From positions 2,976,001 to 3,040,000 of the forward strand of contig NC_071333.1 of NCBI RefSeq assembly GCF_010183535.1: DNA of 64,000 nt. Direction: 5' to 3'. This DNA comes from Caenorhabditis remanei (taxonomy: Eukaryota; Nematoda; Chromadorea; Rhabditida; Rhabditidae). Numbering within the stretch: the first letter of the stretch is position 1; each line of letters begins with the position of its first letter. Both the position numbers and the translations under genes were made by a program. This document shows, piece after piece, positions 1 to 12,053 of this stretch. Below the pieces are notes generated by a model, which saw only the letters and a list, made by a program, of their open reading frames with translations, was not told the origin of the DNA and searched no databases.

Positions 1-589
1 GTGGGAACTTTTTGGATTAATAGTAAAGTCGGTATGCTTTAATAAATAAAAATAGATCCATTCTAGCATGCAAGTGAAAATTTGGGAACGTCAAAAATTT
101 GCTTCTCGAGAGGTCACAACTCCGTGATGCGGACGCGCTCCTCTGGACCATCGCCAAACGCTTTCATAATTGTTTTTTTCCGATTTAGCTTTTGTAAAAT
201 ATTCCAGTTGTTTCCGATTTATATTCGTATAACAAATATTAAACAAATATGTAAGAGCGAAGAGGAATAACTCAAAACTGGCGCACCTTTACCACCTATT
301 AATTAATTTTGATACTTCATAAGTTAATTCACCATTGAAGCATCAAAATTTTAGCCTAATACATTTATGTTGAACCATCAAAGCAACTATATTAGAAATA
401 AGTTCATTTATCTTGAAAAATTTATCTTTAAAATTATCTTGAAATCTTGAATTTATGTATCTTGAAAACTGCATTATCACAATCAACATTTTATCAGCCA
501 AATTGCGTGCTCTCATACATATCTGAAATCTGATAGGAAAAACAATAAAAGATCTCCAGACATCAAGCTGAATGGTCAGTTAATCGGTG
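1..589. other. No gene seen
   Basis: AT-rich stretch with only short unsupported open frames. I see no convincing exon with splice signals. Confidence 0.4.
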
Positions 590-1000
590 TAACTACGGTT
601 CACACAAAAAAACGATTTGACTGACCGCTTAGCTAACAGTCTTCAGAAGAAACTTACTTGTTCGATCAGATTTTTAGAGATCTGCAACTCATGCAAACAC
701 TGTCATCAAGGATGTCCGATTTCGCAGCGATACGACTTTTCCACTTGAACAGTCTCATCAGTCGGGTGACACAGTTCCTTTTTTTCTGGTGGTAAATATC
801 AAGGCAAAACGGATCACGGTTGTATTTATTCTTGAGTTGACAGGATGTCCTTGGTCCAGCACTCTGTATGACCTGAGAAAGCTTCTCTTTTCACATCTGA
901 TGATATCTCTGCGCTTTTGTGGGAGAAGTATGAAAACGTCCATGATTTTCTTGTTTTGCTCGTTGAAATAACGTTGTTGTCAGCGATTTATGCTCTTCCA
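590..1000 (-). repeat. Inverted copy of the interior of the 18.7-23.7 kb foldback
   Basis: The stretch around 786-990 matches, in reverse complement, 20330-20520: both contain the same run reading GTCCATGATTTTCTTG and, further on, a shared segment around AAAACGGAT. Similarity is patchy but collinear over about 300 bp. It is therefore a dispersed-repeat fragment rather than a unique gene. Short open frames here are not supported by splice signals. Confidence 0.55.
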
Positions 1001-1253
1001 AATGATTATTCTTTCCAATCCTCCATCGAACGAAGCCATGAAGTTGGATATCTACAACTTAATAGAATTATTTGGGGGCTATTCACAGACTCTAGTGACA
1101 CAGTAGCCTGATTTCTCTAATTATGCTGAGAAACCGCTTTCTGGAGCACCTTCGACGCATTTTTAGTGATTTTCATAGCTAACTAGAGCGCCTTTGACGC
1201 ATTTTCTATGGATTTCAAAGCTATCTGTAGCACCTTTGTAGCGTTTTTGCAGT

Positions 1254-3830
1254 TTTAGTGCTAGCTGGTTTACCCTTATTTGTTGTTTTTGACCCGTTTT
1301 ATAAATTATTTTTAGCCAATTAGACTAGAAAAACTTACGATATCAACCGACTAGCCGTTGTCGTCGCGCTATCCAACGATGATTGTGCGGCACTTTCTTC
1401 CACTTTGTCGTGATAGCTATGGTGACAAATAGTCTGAAATTCGTTTAAAGATTCGATAAGAGGCCTGTGCTCGGTTGTGTACTTAACACTCCCCCACTTC
1501 TTTTCGGCTCCCTTTCCCGCTTCCTCAATCAGATGATTCATAAGATTGAGCCTTGAATCATTCTATCGTTTTTATCATTAATTTTGCATTCTTCCACCCA
1601 CACATCTACGTTTAAGCTGCGCCTCTGGTCAGTAAAAAAGCCGAAACAAGCGCCTATATTTTATCTTCAATAAAAATTGTTCTCCCAGCCAGTTTTAGCA
1701 TATGGTGCATCGACCGGTCTGGAATTTCATCGGTAAAAGAAAGTTTTTGACATTCAGAGAGCGATCTGAAAAGTTTCTGATGCGTTCAGATCAGTTTTAG
1801 TAATGTTTTGCGCTAGTTCAATGTAATTTCTAGTAAGTTATAAAACTATCTGGCGCGCCTTTGACGCGTTTAGGCATTTTGAGGGCCATCTGGAGTGTCT
1901 GGTGTGACTGTGACGCATTTCTAAACAAGTTTTGAAGATCGCGCAGTAGAACTATCTAGGGTGCAATGGGCGTGACTTGACAGTTCAGAAGCGATTAGGC
2001 GTGTTTTTGGTCATTTCAGAACATTCTGCTTTAGACTCGTTATTTATGAACTGGATTTCTCTGGCGCACTTTTGACATTATTTATTCACATTTTCCAGCA
2101 ACTAACTTACAAAATCATCCTGCTCGTCGATTTCGTCGCTCAATCCGTGGCTAATTCGTCCTGCTCACTTTTACATCGTTCCGCGGAAGTTGCTAGTCAG
2201 GTGCCGAAAAAAAAACAAGGTCGGAGATGAAGAACCTCATCGATGAAGATGGCGAAGTAGTGAACCGTCCGGTCGGTTGAATTGACATTACTGTGAAGGT
2301 GGGCGGTAGATCGTAGCTTCTGAAATTAGGTTGATTTTTATGTGGATTCAGCTGGCGCGCCGCCGCCGCCGTTTTTACTCACTTTGAGGTATATTTGGTG
2401 TCTGGATCACCAAAACTCCTGGCGAGTTGGCTATCCGCGACGATTTGCCTGGAAAATATTGATTTAGAGTAAAAATGACTATTTTCGATTCGGAAATGGA
2501 GATTTTTGAATAGGTATAAAAGTTTTCAAAAGAACGTACCTATTTTGAATTCACTAGTGTGTTTCAGAGCTGCAGGCGCGCCTTTCACACGTTTTTAGTA
2601 TTTGTGGTATTGTCTGAAGCGCCTGTGACGTTTTTAAAATAAATTTTGAAGCTATTGGCCCGCCTATGACGCGTTTAGTCATCATGAAGCCTTGGAAGTA
2701 AATAACGCTCTTGAAATCATTGTGGTGCTGTTTCCAGTTAGTTTCAAGCCTGTTTTACGTATCTTTGATAGTTTTTTAAAAGTCGAGAGCGATTGGAAAC
2801 GCCCTCGACTCATTCTTCGTGTTTCAGATTTATCAGGTCCTATTTTGACACAGTTTTCTGCACGGAATTGCAGCAACTAACACTTACAAAATCTTCCTGC
2901 TCGTCGGTATCGTCGCTCTATCTGTCGTTCATTCGAGCCTTTAACTGTTCCATTTTTCCGGGGAAGCTACGAATCAGGTGACAGAATGTTTGGACTAGGT
3001 TTCGAGGTCGGGGATGGTGAATGTTAATGACGGAGGCAGGGCGTGTTTGAATCAACATGAAGCCGGCTTGAATTTGCTGAAAAAAATGAGGAGGGACAAT
3101 ATGAGGCAGTTCAAGTTAGATATGTGTGAAAAAATCAAACATTGTCAGATGTAAAAAATTTGGATCAAATAAAAAAATATTTCGGGTTAAACTTGGACTG
3201 CCTAGGCTACTTTCAAATTAGAAATGCAGTTTTCAGCTCCAATCATGAGGTTATGAGGTTTTTTTGCTGAAAAGTGGAAGCAAATTTGATCGAAATTGTA
3301 GTCTTACGACTAATCATTGAAATTATCCAATTTTGAACAAAAAAATAAAAAATTAACAACACAAATCAAATTAATCTTGTGTTTTTTTTAATGGAAATGG
3401 GCTTCTAAACCAAATCCGGCATTAGCTAGATTTGTTTTTTCTAGAACTCAAATCAGAATTTTCAGACTGATTTTCAGCGCTAACCTTTCTCAGATTCTTC
3501 AGTACAGAACCAAGCCAGTTCTGAACTGATCGAACGTGTCCTCAACGAGTTTCCGGCAATTAGAGGGTTTTATGAAACACTTGTCTCGCTTTTTTAGCTG
3601 TTTATACCTATCTGGCGTGCCTTCGACACTTTTTCCCAGATGTAGTGGTGTGGAAAATTCTCTCGACATATTTTTCGTTAATTGAATATATTGGGTGTGG
3701 TTCTACCACATTTTTGCACAATTTACAGCTATTTAAACTTACAAAAATATTGAGTTTGTCGGTTTCGTCGCTTTATGCAACGGTAGTGCTCGATCAATCT
3801 CCCTGGTCGGGGGTGCGAGTGGCGATGAGA
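1254..3830 (-). repeat. Tandem array of four diverged ~0.8-kb modules with exon-like blocks
   Basis: Four blocks beginning CTTAC (a minus-strand splice donor) followed by a related GTCG-rich stretch occur at about 1336, 2112, 2893 and 3740, so spacing is roughly 780, 780 and 850 bp. On the minus strand the blocks at 2112 and 2893 can be read as S-D-(D/E)-x-D-E-Q-(D/E)-D-F just before the donor. The blocks at 1336 and 3740 have drifted. Upstream frames contain stops. Degenerate units of the type CTGGCGCGCCTTTGACGCG lie between the blocks. I interpret this as a decayed tandem duplication of an exon, not a working gene. Confidence 0.5.
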
Positions 3831-4039
3831 TAAATTGCATTTTGCGGGTTGAAAAAGAGCGGTCCCATCTTGTTCTGACGGAGAGTACACCTGAAAATAG
3901 TTAAATTTGATGTGAAACATAACGGCAATTGATTAATTCAAGGGAGTGGTCATCAATCGGTTATATTTTAAGTATACTGATCAAACTAAGGTCAAACTGT
4001 CTCAAAACTAGCGGACGCAGGAATACATTTTCGGCGTAA

Positions 4040-4860
4040 TTCAAGGAGAGCCCCCCATCCAGTTGAGCCCCCCACGTTGATAGCAACCCTTGCAAAGCCC
4101 CCCACCAGTACAAATTTGGTGGGCGGCTCTCTTTTCAAGAGGGGGGTAACTCTTGAATCCCTCTGTTAAACATTCGTCCCCCACCTGTAGAAATGGGGGG
4201 CTCTATTTCAATTACCCGGCATACTTAAAAAAGAGCCCCCCCCCCCTCTCCTAAACAACCAACTCTTGGTGAAAGATGAGCCCCCCACGATTTAATAATC
4301 GGCCCCCACGAAACAAGCCCCCCACCATAAAAGTGATTCATTCAAGAATGGGACCCCACCATTAAAAAACAAGCTCCCATCGTTCAATATCGGCGCTCTC
4401 TTGTCAAAAACTGGGATTTTACTGCGCTATCCCCTCCAAAATGCCAATATACAATTAATTTTCAGAAAGGAAGGTAAAACATTTGCTGAAATCAGTGAAA
4501 AACCAAAAAAAATGGGGAAAAATTAATGGAAAAACTATGATTTTCGTAGTCCGCATATTATAATCTGCAATGCACTTGAAATCACGCAAAAACGGGGGGC
4601 TCTTCTTTAATCCACTGGCATTTTATATTACGACAGAATGGGGGGTTCTGCTTGAATCCGCTTTGGGGTGGGGGCCCAATCTTGAACGGGGGTCTCATAT
4701 TGAATGGGGAGAGGGGGGCTCTCCTTTAATCAACTTTCTATTTGGAGATAGTAACAGTGGGGGACCAACGTTTAACAAGCTTGTTTCTCAAAGTTCACTG
4801 GCGGGGGGCTTTTCCAGGACAACTTTTGGGGGGTCATTTTTGAATTAGGGGGGGGGCGGT
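4040..4860. repeat. Foldback of G/C-tract units (AGCCCCCCAC / GGGGGGCT)
   Basis: The left half (about 4045-4330) repeats runs of five to eleven C next to AG, roughly every 30 bp. The right half (about 4590-4860) repeats the complementary G runs next to CT. The ~120-bp centre (4440-4560) has no such runs. Together they form an imperfect inverted repeat whose arms are arrays of short G/C tracts. The 92-residue open frame in the right arm is low-complexity and repeat-derived. Confidence 0.75.
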
Positions 4861-5389
4861 ATTTGAATTTCACCTACATTTTCTTTTCTTGACGTGCCCA
4901 GACGAGATCTCCAAAGATGACAATACATTGGTTCTACTGCTCATTAAAAAAAACACAGAAAGAGGAGGAAGAGGCCATTGAAGAATGCGAAGGGGGAGAT
5001 AGTGGTCCAGTCGGCGTGAACCACGGGCAGTAGAGAGAAAGAGAGATAACATGTGGTGTTGGGTGACGGGAATAAAAGGAAGCGATCCGCACTTTGGGAA
5101 TAAATTGAAAGAAACATTAAGTTGGACCGGTGTAGTAGAGAAAACGTGAGAAATTGCGAAGAAGATAACAATTATGTTTGTAAGTAGCCATTAACTTTCC
5201 TAGCTTACGAGTCGAAACTTTTTTTTTCATTTTTCATAATTCAACATTCCTTTCCAGCGATTATTGATGTTTTCTCACTGAAAACTTTTCAACAACCATC
5301 TTCTGCTGTCAAAGAAAATGCCGACTGTGAAAATGATTCCATTCCCATCTGCTTTCATGAGAACTGTACAATTTCTCACAACTTCTCAA

Positions 5390-5397
5390 TATAAAAG
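5390..5397 (+). promoter_or_regulatory. TATA-like box (TATAAAAG)
   Basis: The motif lies about 45 bp before the start codon at 5435, a plausible position for the core promoter of the secreted-protein gene that follows. Confidence 0.45.
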
Positions 5398-5434
5398 AAA
5401 GCGTTCAAGAAGAGAGTATCAGTATTGACTCCTC

Positions 5435-5913
5435 ATGTGGTCTGCAACATCAATCCTCTTCATTTTTGCCCTTTTCGGAGGTTTCTGGCATGTTTCCTCA
5501 GGTCGCAGCTATTCTCTCCGTCCGGAGACTATATCTTCAAAAACCGTGACCCTTTTCTTGATGAAACTGGCCACAGCGTACAATGCACAAACTGGTTTAT
5601 CAAACTTTTTCGAAGACTCCTTTAATGCTACTGATTGCAATAATAAAACCATTCAAAAAGGTGAGAAATGAAAAATTCTGGCACTTCAGTAAGTAAATTT
5701 CGTTTTGCAGACGAATTCCTGAAAAATCTGCTCGAGTATCGGAAAGAAGATCCACATTATCCGGTAAACATCATCGTCGCCGCTCAAGTGATGAAGGATG
5801 ATTTTTGGACAATTACCTACATTATCAAAAGCAAGGAAACATCGGCTGAAACTGAATTCGTCTTGAATACCCATGACTTTAAGTTGATCACTGCAAAGTC
5901 ATTAAATTGTTGA
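5435..5913 (+). CDS. Small secreted protein, NTF2-like fold suspected (two exons)
   Basis: Two exons, 5435-5660 and 5711-5913, join in phase across a 50-bp intron (donor GTGAGAAA, acceptor TTTTGCAG). The product is about 142 residues. It begins with a clear signal peptide (MWSATSILFIFALFGGFWHV, cleavage near SSG), so it should enter the secretory pathway. The mature part holds an asparagine-rich possible glycosylation segment (FNATDCNNKT) and alternating strands with two cysteines, one being the last residue. The layout of signal peptide, a hydrophobic helix pair, then an ITYII-type strand and a terminal cysteine resembles the large nematode family of secreted NTF2-like-domain proteins. That family call is from general resemblance and should be treated as tentative. 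The start at 5435 is chosen because it yields the signal peptide and follows a TATA-like box. Function is unknown. Confidence 0.7.
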
Positions 5914-5929
5914 TTAAGTAAAATTGAAT

Positions 5930-6650
5930 AATACATTTTTGGAACTCGAACGCGTTCTGTTATTAGTCGCAGTGACGTATGCACACAGTTTCTTTCAAAC
6001 AGGAGTTTGCAGAAAAAACCGTTTTTCTCAAGGCCTGGACTAACTTTTCGAGGTTTCTTCCTCACTGTATAAGTTGGTCACTAGCACTTTTCATCATTTC
6101 AGGCTTGATGAGTGCTTTGACGGAGATGTCCACGGAAGTCAGAGAGAGTATTGGATTTAGTGATTTCTGAAAACAGTGAATATCAATCTCAGTTTTTGAT
6201 TTTGTCAAAGACAGAGCCAAAACATTTCACCTAAATGGAGAGATTCCAAGGTTTTCCTTACTGTCTAAGCGTCATGAGCATAAGGGTACCGAATTGGGAA
6301 ATAACAACCTCGCGTCAGAATCAAGGGAACGTGTATATTTGGTATGGGCTTGTTTTCCAATCAGAAAAAATTTAACCTTTTTTTCATTTGATCACACAAA
6401 TGAGGGCTTTCTTTGGGACAGTTGGTGGCGCAGCCGGTGCCGGTTCGCATGTTGTCGGTGTATCCAACAACAATCGTTTTGTTTCCTCCCGGCGCCTTGT
6501 CTCCTTCGCTTCATTGTTAGGACGTTCCAACTCACTCGCTTCCACATAGATTCCTCTGAAATCAAAAAATTCATATCAGCTCAACTGTGTTAAATAAACT
6601 TACGATGAGTAGTCCAAAAAGAACAAATCAAAGTTTTTCTTCCCGAAAAT
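5930..6650. other. Intergenic, no supported gene
   Basis: Contains short open frames on both strands without convincing splice sites or codon bias. It separates the plus-strand secreted-protein gene from the minus-strand gene relic that follows. Confidence 0.4.
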
Positions 6651-6653
6651 GCT

Positions 6654-8203
6654 TTATTCTTTGTTTTTGACTTCGATGGCATCATAGAACGAAGCTCCGG
6701 CTTTTAAAGACTTCTGCACCTTTTGATGTATGTTCCGAAGTGTTGACACCTTTGAATACTCTTCCGAATTTTCCACGTTCGATTTTTGAGCAGTGCAGAT
6801 AAATGTTTCTGTTAGTTTCTCACAAGTCGACACAATTCGTTCGGTGTTATTGTTTGCAGATGACGGAGTACTGCGGATCATCTTGGTCTGAAAATTGTTT
6901 CATATTTTTGGTTTATCATTGGATACCTTCACTTACCAAGACGTTGATATCCGCCACGAAACCAACAAAGCTCGACTTTGCTTTGCAGGTTATCTCGACG
7001 TCTGGAGGCAAGTTCTCGTCAAAAGTGCATCCATCATCTCCGAAATCCGATGAGTATTCTGAAAAATTAATGATAATATTAGAGGCTGGCCTCTATTTGG
7101 AAATGATCGTACTTTCCACTGACTCAGGAACTCCTTGTACTTTTCCGGTGGTCACTCAAACTCTTTTAAGAAATCACCTGAATGATCATTGCAATTCAAA
7201 CCAAGCTGTGATTCACTGGGTGCATCAACTCCACAGAATGTTTAAAACAGCGTGTGGACATCGACGTCTCTTTCCTGGACATCGTCGTCATGTGAGTCTC
7301 CGATTTGAGCAGCTGAAGATTTAGCAGGTAGCACACAACCTGGAATCAGAAAATTTTTGTTTTGAGTAAGGCTTCAGTTGAAAGAAAACGTACCTCAGTA
7401 ATTTTCAGTTAGTCTCCGGGGTGAGAGACCACAGTCACCAGGTGGAAGAAGACCTGAATGATTGCCTCATTGGGAAGGATACATCGTTTTTGTCGAAGCT
7501 GTTGAGCAGCTCGGCAACTGTGCTCGGTTTCTTGTGAAGCACTGTAAAGAGTTGATCGACGGTCGATAAGTGGTATCCGACGTGCCTGTAAATATAGAAA
7601 AGTGAAGTTTAAAGATTGATGGGGTTTTCCTGGTAGTTGTCTACTTTTTCTGAAGCGGAGACCTTCAAATGCTATTTTCTCCCCTTCAGAACAAGCGCAG
7701 ATATGTAAAAAATATTTTTAGCTTTTACTACTTCATTTGGTACATTGATTGCATGCTTTTAGGTTTCAAAACCACCCCTCTTGCGTTCTGCCGAAACTTA
7801 GAACGTCGCAAATTCATTTTCGAGGGATTTTATCGATTTTCACTTGTTCTTCCCCAAAAGTTAGCCAAAAACTTCTCACTTGTACGCCGGTTGTGCTTTT
7901 GTGCCATTGATCTCTTCCAGCAGTCTACAAGCAATGTTGGGTTCCAGAGATTTATCCTTCAACTGGCGACCGATATTCTGAAATTGATAAATCATTTATT
8001 TCCTCCGTTTTTTAAGTAACATCAACTCACATTCCAATATAAACTCCTCCACGTCTTGGTCAGTTGCTCGACTGCAATGCCCGTCATCTTTTGATTGAGT
8101 CTGCTGAGCAAGAAAAATCAAACTTCGTACCAATGTTTGTCGGAAATCTCACCTCCACATCGGCAAGCCGGTTTTGATGTGGAATATTGGCAGATTTGCT
8201 CAT
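6654..8203 (-). pseudogene. Decayed multi-exon gene, family not recognised
   Basis: Minus-strand exons with good splice signals can be traced: 8153-8203 (start ATG, 17 codons), 8031-8103, 7880-7977, about 7394-7585, a piece ending near 7117, 6937-7058 and 6654-6887 (stop TAA). Several stretches read as convincing protein, for example NIGRQLKDKSLEPNIAC in 7880-7977 and a cysteine-containing acidic exon at 6937-7058 that joins in phase to the last exon. The whole does not hold together. Joining exons 2 and 3 in phase creates a stop at the junction. The piece before 7117 has one in-frame TGA between FLKEFE and PPEKYKEF. The following junction changes frame. Either a pseudogene or a gene with splicing I have not resolved. 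Some segments vaguely resemble the nematode SPK-domain family, but too weakly to name. Confidence 0.45.
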
Positions 8204-8599
8204 ATAACTGAAAAATAAATGAATAATGTAAGAGAAGACGTGAAATGAGTGAAAAATTTAATAAATAACAATTAGAAACAAAATAAATTGGTGAGAAAAT
8301 GAGTGAAACGAGAAAAGTACTCCGGTCTGCAGTTGCGCGTCAGTTCAGCTGCACTGCGGACATGGCACCACAAATGACGACAAGTGGGTAAGCTGGGAAA
8401 GGAATCAAGAATATTGGAAAAAGAAGAAGTATACTAAGTTTTCTTGGATTATTCTATTTTGATACTAATCTTGCAAAAAATGATGAGCGCGATTTGATCT
8501 CAATCGAGGAACACAAGAATTTACAAGTGTTTGCAAGAAAAAAGTAACAAACGCTGTCAAAAAGTGTTTCAATCCTTGCGGAGTCATAAATTTCAGCGT

Positions 8600-8830
8600 G
8601 CTTTGATGTTTTTCATGCTCACTGGTGGATCTTCGACGTGTTTCAAGATTTCTGGCTTACATTTAATTTGCTTAATGCTTTCAGGCGCTATTTTGATGCG
8701 TTTGGAACTTACTGGCGCGCCTTTGACGCATTTCGAGAAATCTTGTCCACTTTGGACCTGTTGCAAGCTGCCTGACGCAGTTTTCACGCTTTTTGGCAGC
8801 TGGAGAGCCCTCTATGAACACTTTTTTTTT
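8600..8830. repeat. Degenerate GGCGCGCCTTTGACGC repeat units
   Basis: Units of about 45-60 bp ending in a TTTGACGCATTT-like core recur here. The same family occurs at 1140-2900, 20000-20300 and 21300-21500. The 116-residue open frame across it is repeat-derived. Confidence 0.55.
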
Positions 8831-8880
8831 GCATTCCTAGCTGGAATAGGTCCACGAAGGAAAAAATTGTTTGTCGACTG

Positions 8881-9510
8881 ATAAAGGAAATCAATGTGAC
8901 ACTAGAGCACAAATGAGTGATTTTTTTAAATTTTTGGCAGCCAAAAAAAGAAAAATAATTAAAAACAAGCTAAATTAACCTCCGATTGCACTCAATTGCT
9001 CCCCTTTCCAGTAGAACAGTATTTTTTATTTCTTTGTTTATCTCAAAACTCATTCAATTTGACTTGATGTAGGATCACCACACGGAGTTCTTTGTTGAAA
9101 ATATCATCAAAATATCTCTATGTATTCTCCTTCTTAACCGCCTCCTACAGTTCACAATCACAGTTTTAGTCACATTTGTGTCATTGTCTTTTCCATTTTC
9201 TCTGCTATTTCAAACATTTATTTTAAATTGCATGATCCTTTTCCGCTAATGTCCTTCTCCGACCATTCGCTATTCATTTTCTTGGATGACCCACACCTTA
9301 TTACACTGTCTCCTCAGTCTCTTCCTCCCTCCAAAGCGACGCGGCCGCGTCGCGGTCTTTAATGACTTTTTCCAATAAATACATCATATTTTATCAATTA
9401 CGTTTTGCTTTTCATGATTTTTGAACCGGAATTATGATCAGTACTTAGCAGACTACTTTTTCATCATTTCTTTGCCGTTTTTTCTTGAACTTTGACAAAT
9501 TGTTTCTTTC
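8881..9510. other. Intergenic, pyrimidine-rich on the plus strand
   Basis: No exon could be supported. The only notable structure is the short perfect palindrome annotated separately. Confidence 0.4.
9336..9353. repeat. Perfect 18-bp GC-rich palindrome
   Basis: GCGACGCGGCCGCGTCGC equals its own reverse complement. It stands out in an otherwise AT-rich, C/T-rich flank. Confidence 0.8.
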
Positions 9511-9512
9511 AG

Positions 9513-11102
9513 AAAAACGATAAAACGAGTGGTTCCGCATTGAAAACTCCCAACGAAACGCACTTATTCTATCTGATGGAGAAATGTAAGTGATTCTTCA
9601 TTAAAAACGTTGCAAACAGGCGAAATACGTGCATTTTTTGGTGTATCGTCGATTTTTGATCAGAAATACTGATGAGCTGTTCAAATTCCTCATTATTATT
9701 ATTTCAGATCTGAACTGAAAACAGCAGCAAAAATCCAATTAAAAAAGGAGAGTGATTCTTTATTGAAAACGTGCAAAATACGTGCATTTTTGTGGCGAAA
9801 GTGTTGATTTGTTGAATTTTCGTTGATTTCACATAATTGTTCAGATTTTTTTACAGGTTGACGTCTTTTAGGAGTCAAAACACCCTGATCCGTCTTTCGA
9901 ATATTTGTGTGATTCAAAATAGGATACGCCAAAGAACCTGGACATACGACATTCTTTTTTGGACCAATTTCAAGCGAGACATCGAATGGCGGTTCTTGAC
10001 TCTCCGGGAATTTTTAGATGGCTTGCCAGCAGACCTAAAAAGAAGTAGACTCCGAAATCCAATGAATGACAACTACTGTCTCAACTACAACCTGCTGATA
10101 ATTGATTTACCACTTATATGTTTCATCAATAAGAAGACGAAGTGAGTTTTTGAGAAAACGGTTTGGTGATCAAGCACACTTTTTGTTGACATGTCCCTCT
10201 TCTTGTACTCAATTCATTTTTGACAATGATGACTTAATGATTGGATTGATTGCGGATGAGCTGGAAATGGGTGGAAAATTGCATTTTGGACGAAAAAAGT
10301 AAAAAAAAAACGTTCAAAAACACGACTTTTCACTGAAAATCGGTGGAAAAGTAGATTTTGGAAATGAAAAACGCGTTTTAATCACTTTTCGAGCTAAAAA
10401 AGGGTAAAGAATTTGGTTTTTTGGGTGAAATGACCTAAAATCAATATTTAGAGCTGAATAGTCCCAAAAATTTCATTCTTGAATTCAAAATGACTCTAAA
10501 ACTTGCCTTTTAGCTTGTAATTAATAAATGATTGTTTAAAAAAACACAATTTTAGTTTGAAAATAAGATTTTTAGATGATGTTTTCATGGTTTCTCAGCA
10601 ATTTTATGAAATCAAATGTCAGTTTATTTTTGATGGAAAAACTTGGAGAATGACGCTGGAAGTGTGATTTTTGATAATTTTAAAATGGAAAAATGAAGTT
10701 TTTGGCCAACTTTTAGCCAATAACATGATTTTCAGCCAATGTTTCAAGATTTTAGCGGACTTTTCATCATATTCCAAACCTTCCGACACCGGAGTATTAA
10801 ATCACTCTTCTCTCGCTTTTTTTTCAATGGTTCTGGAATATCTGGATATGAATCATAATATTATTACGGTAAGAGTTTGATTGTTACCATCAGCATCAGC
10901 ATCTGTCCTTTTTTAGGTTGATTTTTACAAACCACTGAACATGCGGGAGATGTCTCCAATTCTTTATTTGGTAGACCGAATGCTGGAAACCGGACGAAAC
11001 TTGCAATGAGAAGACAAGTTTCATCTTCAGTATAGGGAATGGACAGTTAACAACATGAACGACGAGTTCGGCAGTTCTATTTTGTTTCGAGAACGCGTCA
11101 AG
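9513..11102 (+). pseudogene. Relic of a multi-exon gene, family not recognised
   Basis: Exon-like blocks on the plus strand are 9513-9585 (after a TTTCTTTCAG acceptor, ending at a GTAAGTG donor), coding-like stretches around 9850-10145 and 10190-10302, 10827-10868 and 10917-11102. The last two join in phase: an ATG-initiated segment (MVLEYLDMNHNIIT) runs into VDFYKPLNMREMSPILYLVD. That frame stops at a TGA (11007-11009), yet the same frame continues with good protein character (EDKFHLQYREWTVNN) for another 31 codons to a GTACGC donor at 11103. This is most simply a gene broken by a nonsense change. Earlier blocks cannot be joined in phase. No family was recognised. Confidence 0.4.
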
Positions 11103-11187
11103 GTACGCCAGTCAGAATTGATTCTACTAGAAAACGCGTTAAAGGTATGCCAGTCAGCATTGATTCCACCAGAAAACGCGTCAACCG
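11091..11187. repeat. Two-copy ~47-bp tandem repeat
   Basis: The unit running from AACGCGT through CCAGTCAG to ATTGATTC and AGAAAACGCGT occurs twice in direct succession with few differences. Confidence 0.6.
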
Positions 11188-11484
11188 TTACGTTTCTAGA
11201 TTTTATTCCTAAATTTTTGTAGTTTGATTATGAGTAGCTTAACCCCTCAGAGTTCTCTGTTGAAAAACGTCATCAGGTGGATACGTTGTGTAGATTCACT
11301 GATATGATAAGATGTAATCTACCAACCTCTTCATTCGTTGATTACAGATTGAGTTAAAGGGATTCCAAGCATCATAGCAACCCTCGAATTTTCTTTCGAT
11401 ATTATGTAATCCTCATAAAACTTTGAAAATCTTAATTCTACCTGAATTGGTACAAAACAACGAAAAAAATGTTAAAGTATTTAT

Positions 11485-12053
11485 TCAGATTACAAAATAA
11501 TTAAGTTCCATATCTTCCAATTCCACATAGTCAAGTAAACGAGGAAAGGTGCTCTCGAGCTTTTCACAATGTCCGCTACCTTGAGGACCTGAAAAATGAA
11601 CAATGAAGAGATACCCTCATCCTCCACCTAGTCAACTCACTTTTTCCTTACTTTCTTTTGATAACTTTTTGATTTTATCACAAATCGGCTCAAACTCCTT
11701 CCAAAACTTTCGATTTTCGTTTGGAAGCTCCCAGAATGCATTCCAAAATAGTCTTGCGTCGATCTCCAGTCGAATTTCAACAATTTCCATGTCCTCGTCA
11801 TCTTCCGTTTTCACCGACCTCGACTTTTCCTTCAAAAAAAAAGAAGATTTTTGGAGAGGGATTCTTCCAGAATAACTTACCATTAAAATTATCGGAGTTT
11901 CAGTACTCTTCGAACGACTTCTAGTTGCTCCGGCTCTGTCTTCTCATTTTTTGCGGTGTCTGGATGGCAAGAGATATTGTTCTGAAACATATGACTATGC
12001 CGACGTGGTTTTTGAAAACAGTGACTCACCTCCAAGAACTCCACGTTCCAAAA
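11485..12053 (-). CDS. Hypothetical charged protein, at least four exons
   Basis: Minus-strand exons 12030-12053, 11907-11981, 11652-11829 and 11485-11588 join in phase. The third exon ends at a strong GTAAGG donor, chosen because it keeps the last exon open. The visible product is about 125 residues: a polar segment (NNISCHPDTAKNEKTEPEQL), an acidic block (EDDEDMEIVEIRLEID), an aromatic helix (RLFWNAFWELPNENRKFW), a lysine-rich helix and an acidic C-terminus ending NYFVI. No signal peptide or membrane span is seen. The stop TGA at 11485-11487 overlaps an AATAAA polyadenylation signal, which supports the end. The first coding exon and start codon are not certain and may lie near 12170-12240. 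An alternative donor at 11881 exists for the second exon, but it breaks the frame. I do not recognise the family. Confidence 0.5.

Noticed and set aside
4570..4848. 92-residue plus-strand frame
   Set aside because: Produced by G-tract repeat units; low-complexity glycine/serine/phenylalanine content without gene signals.
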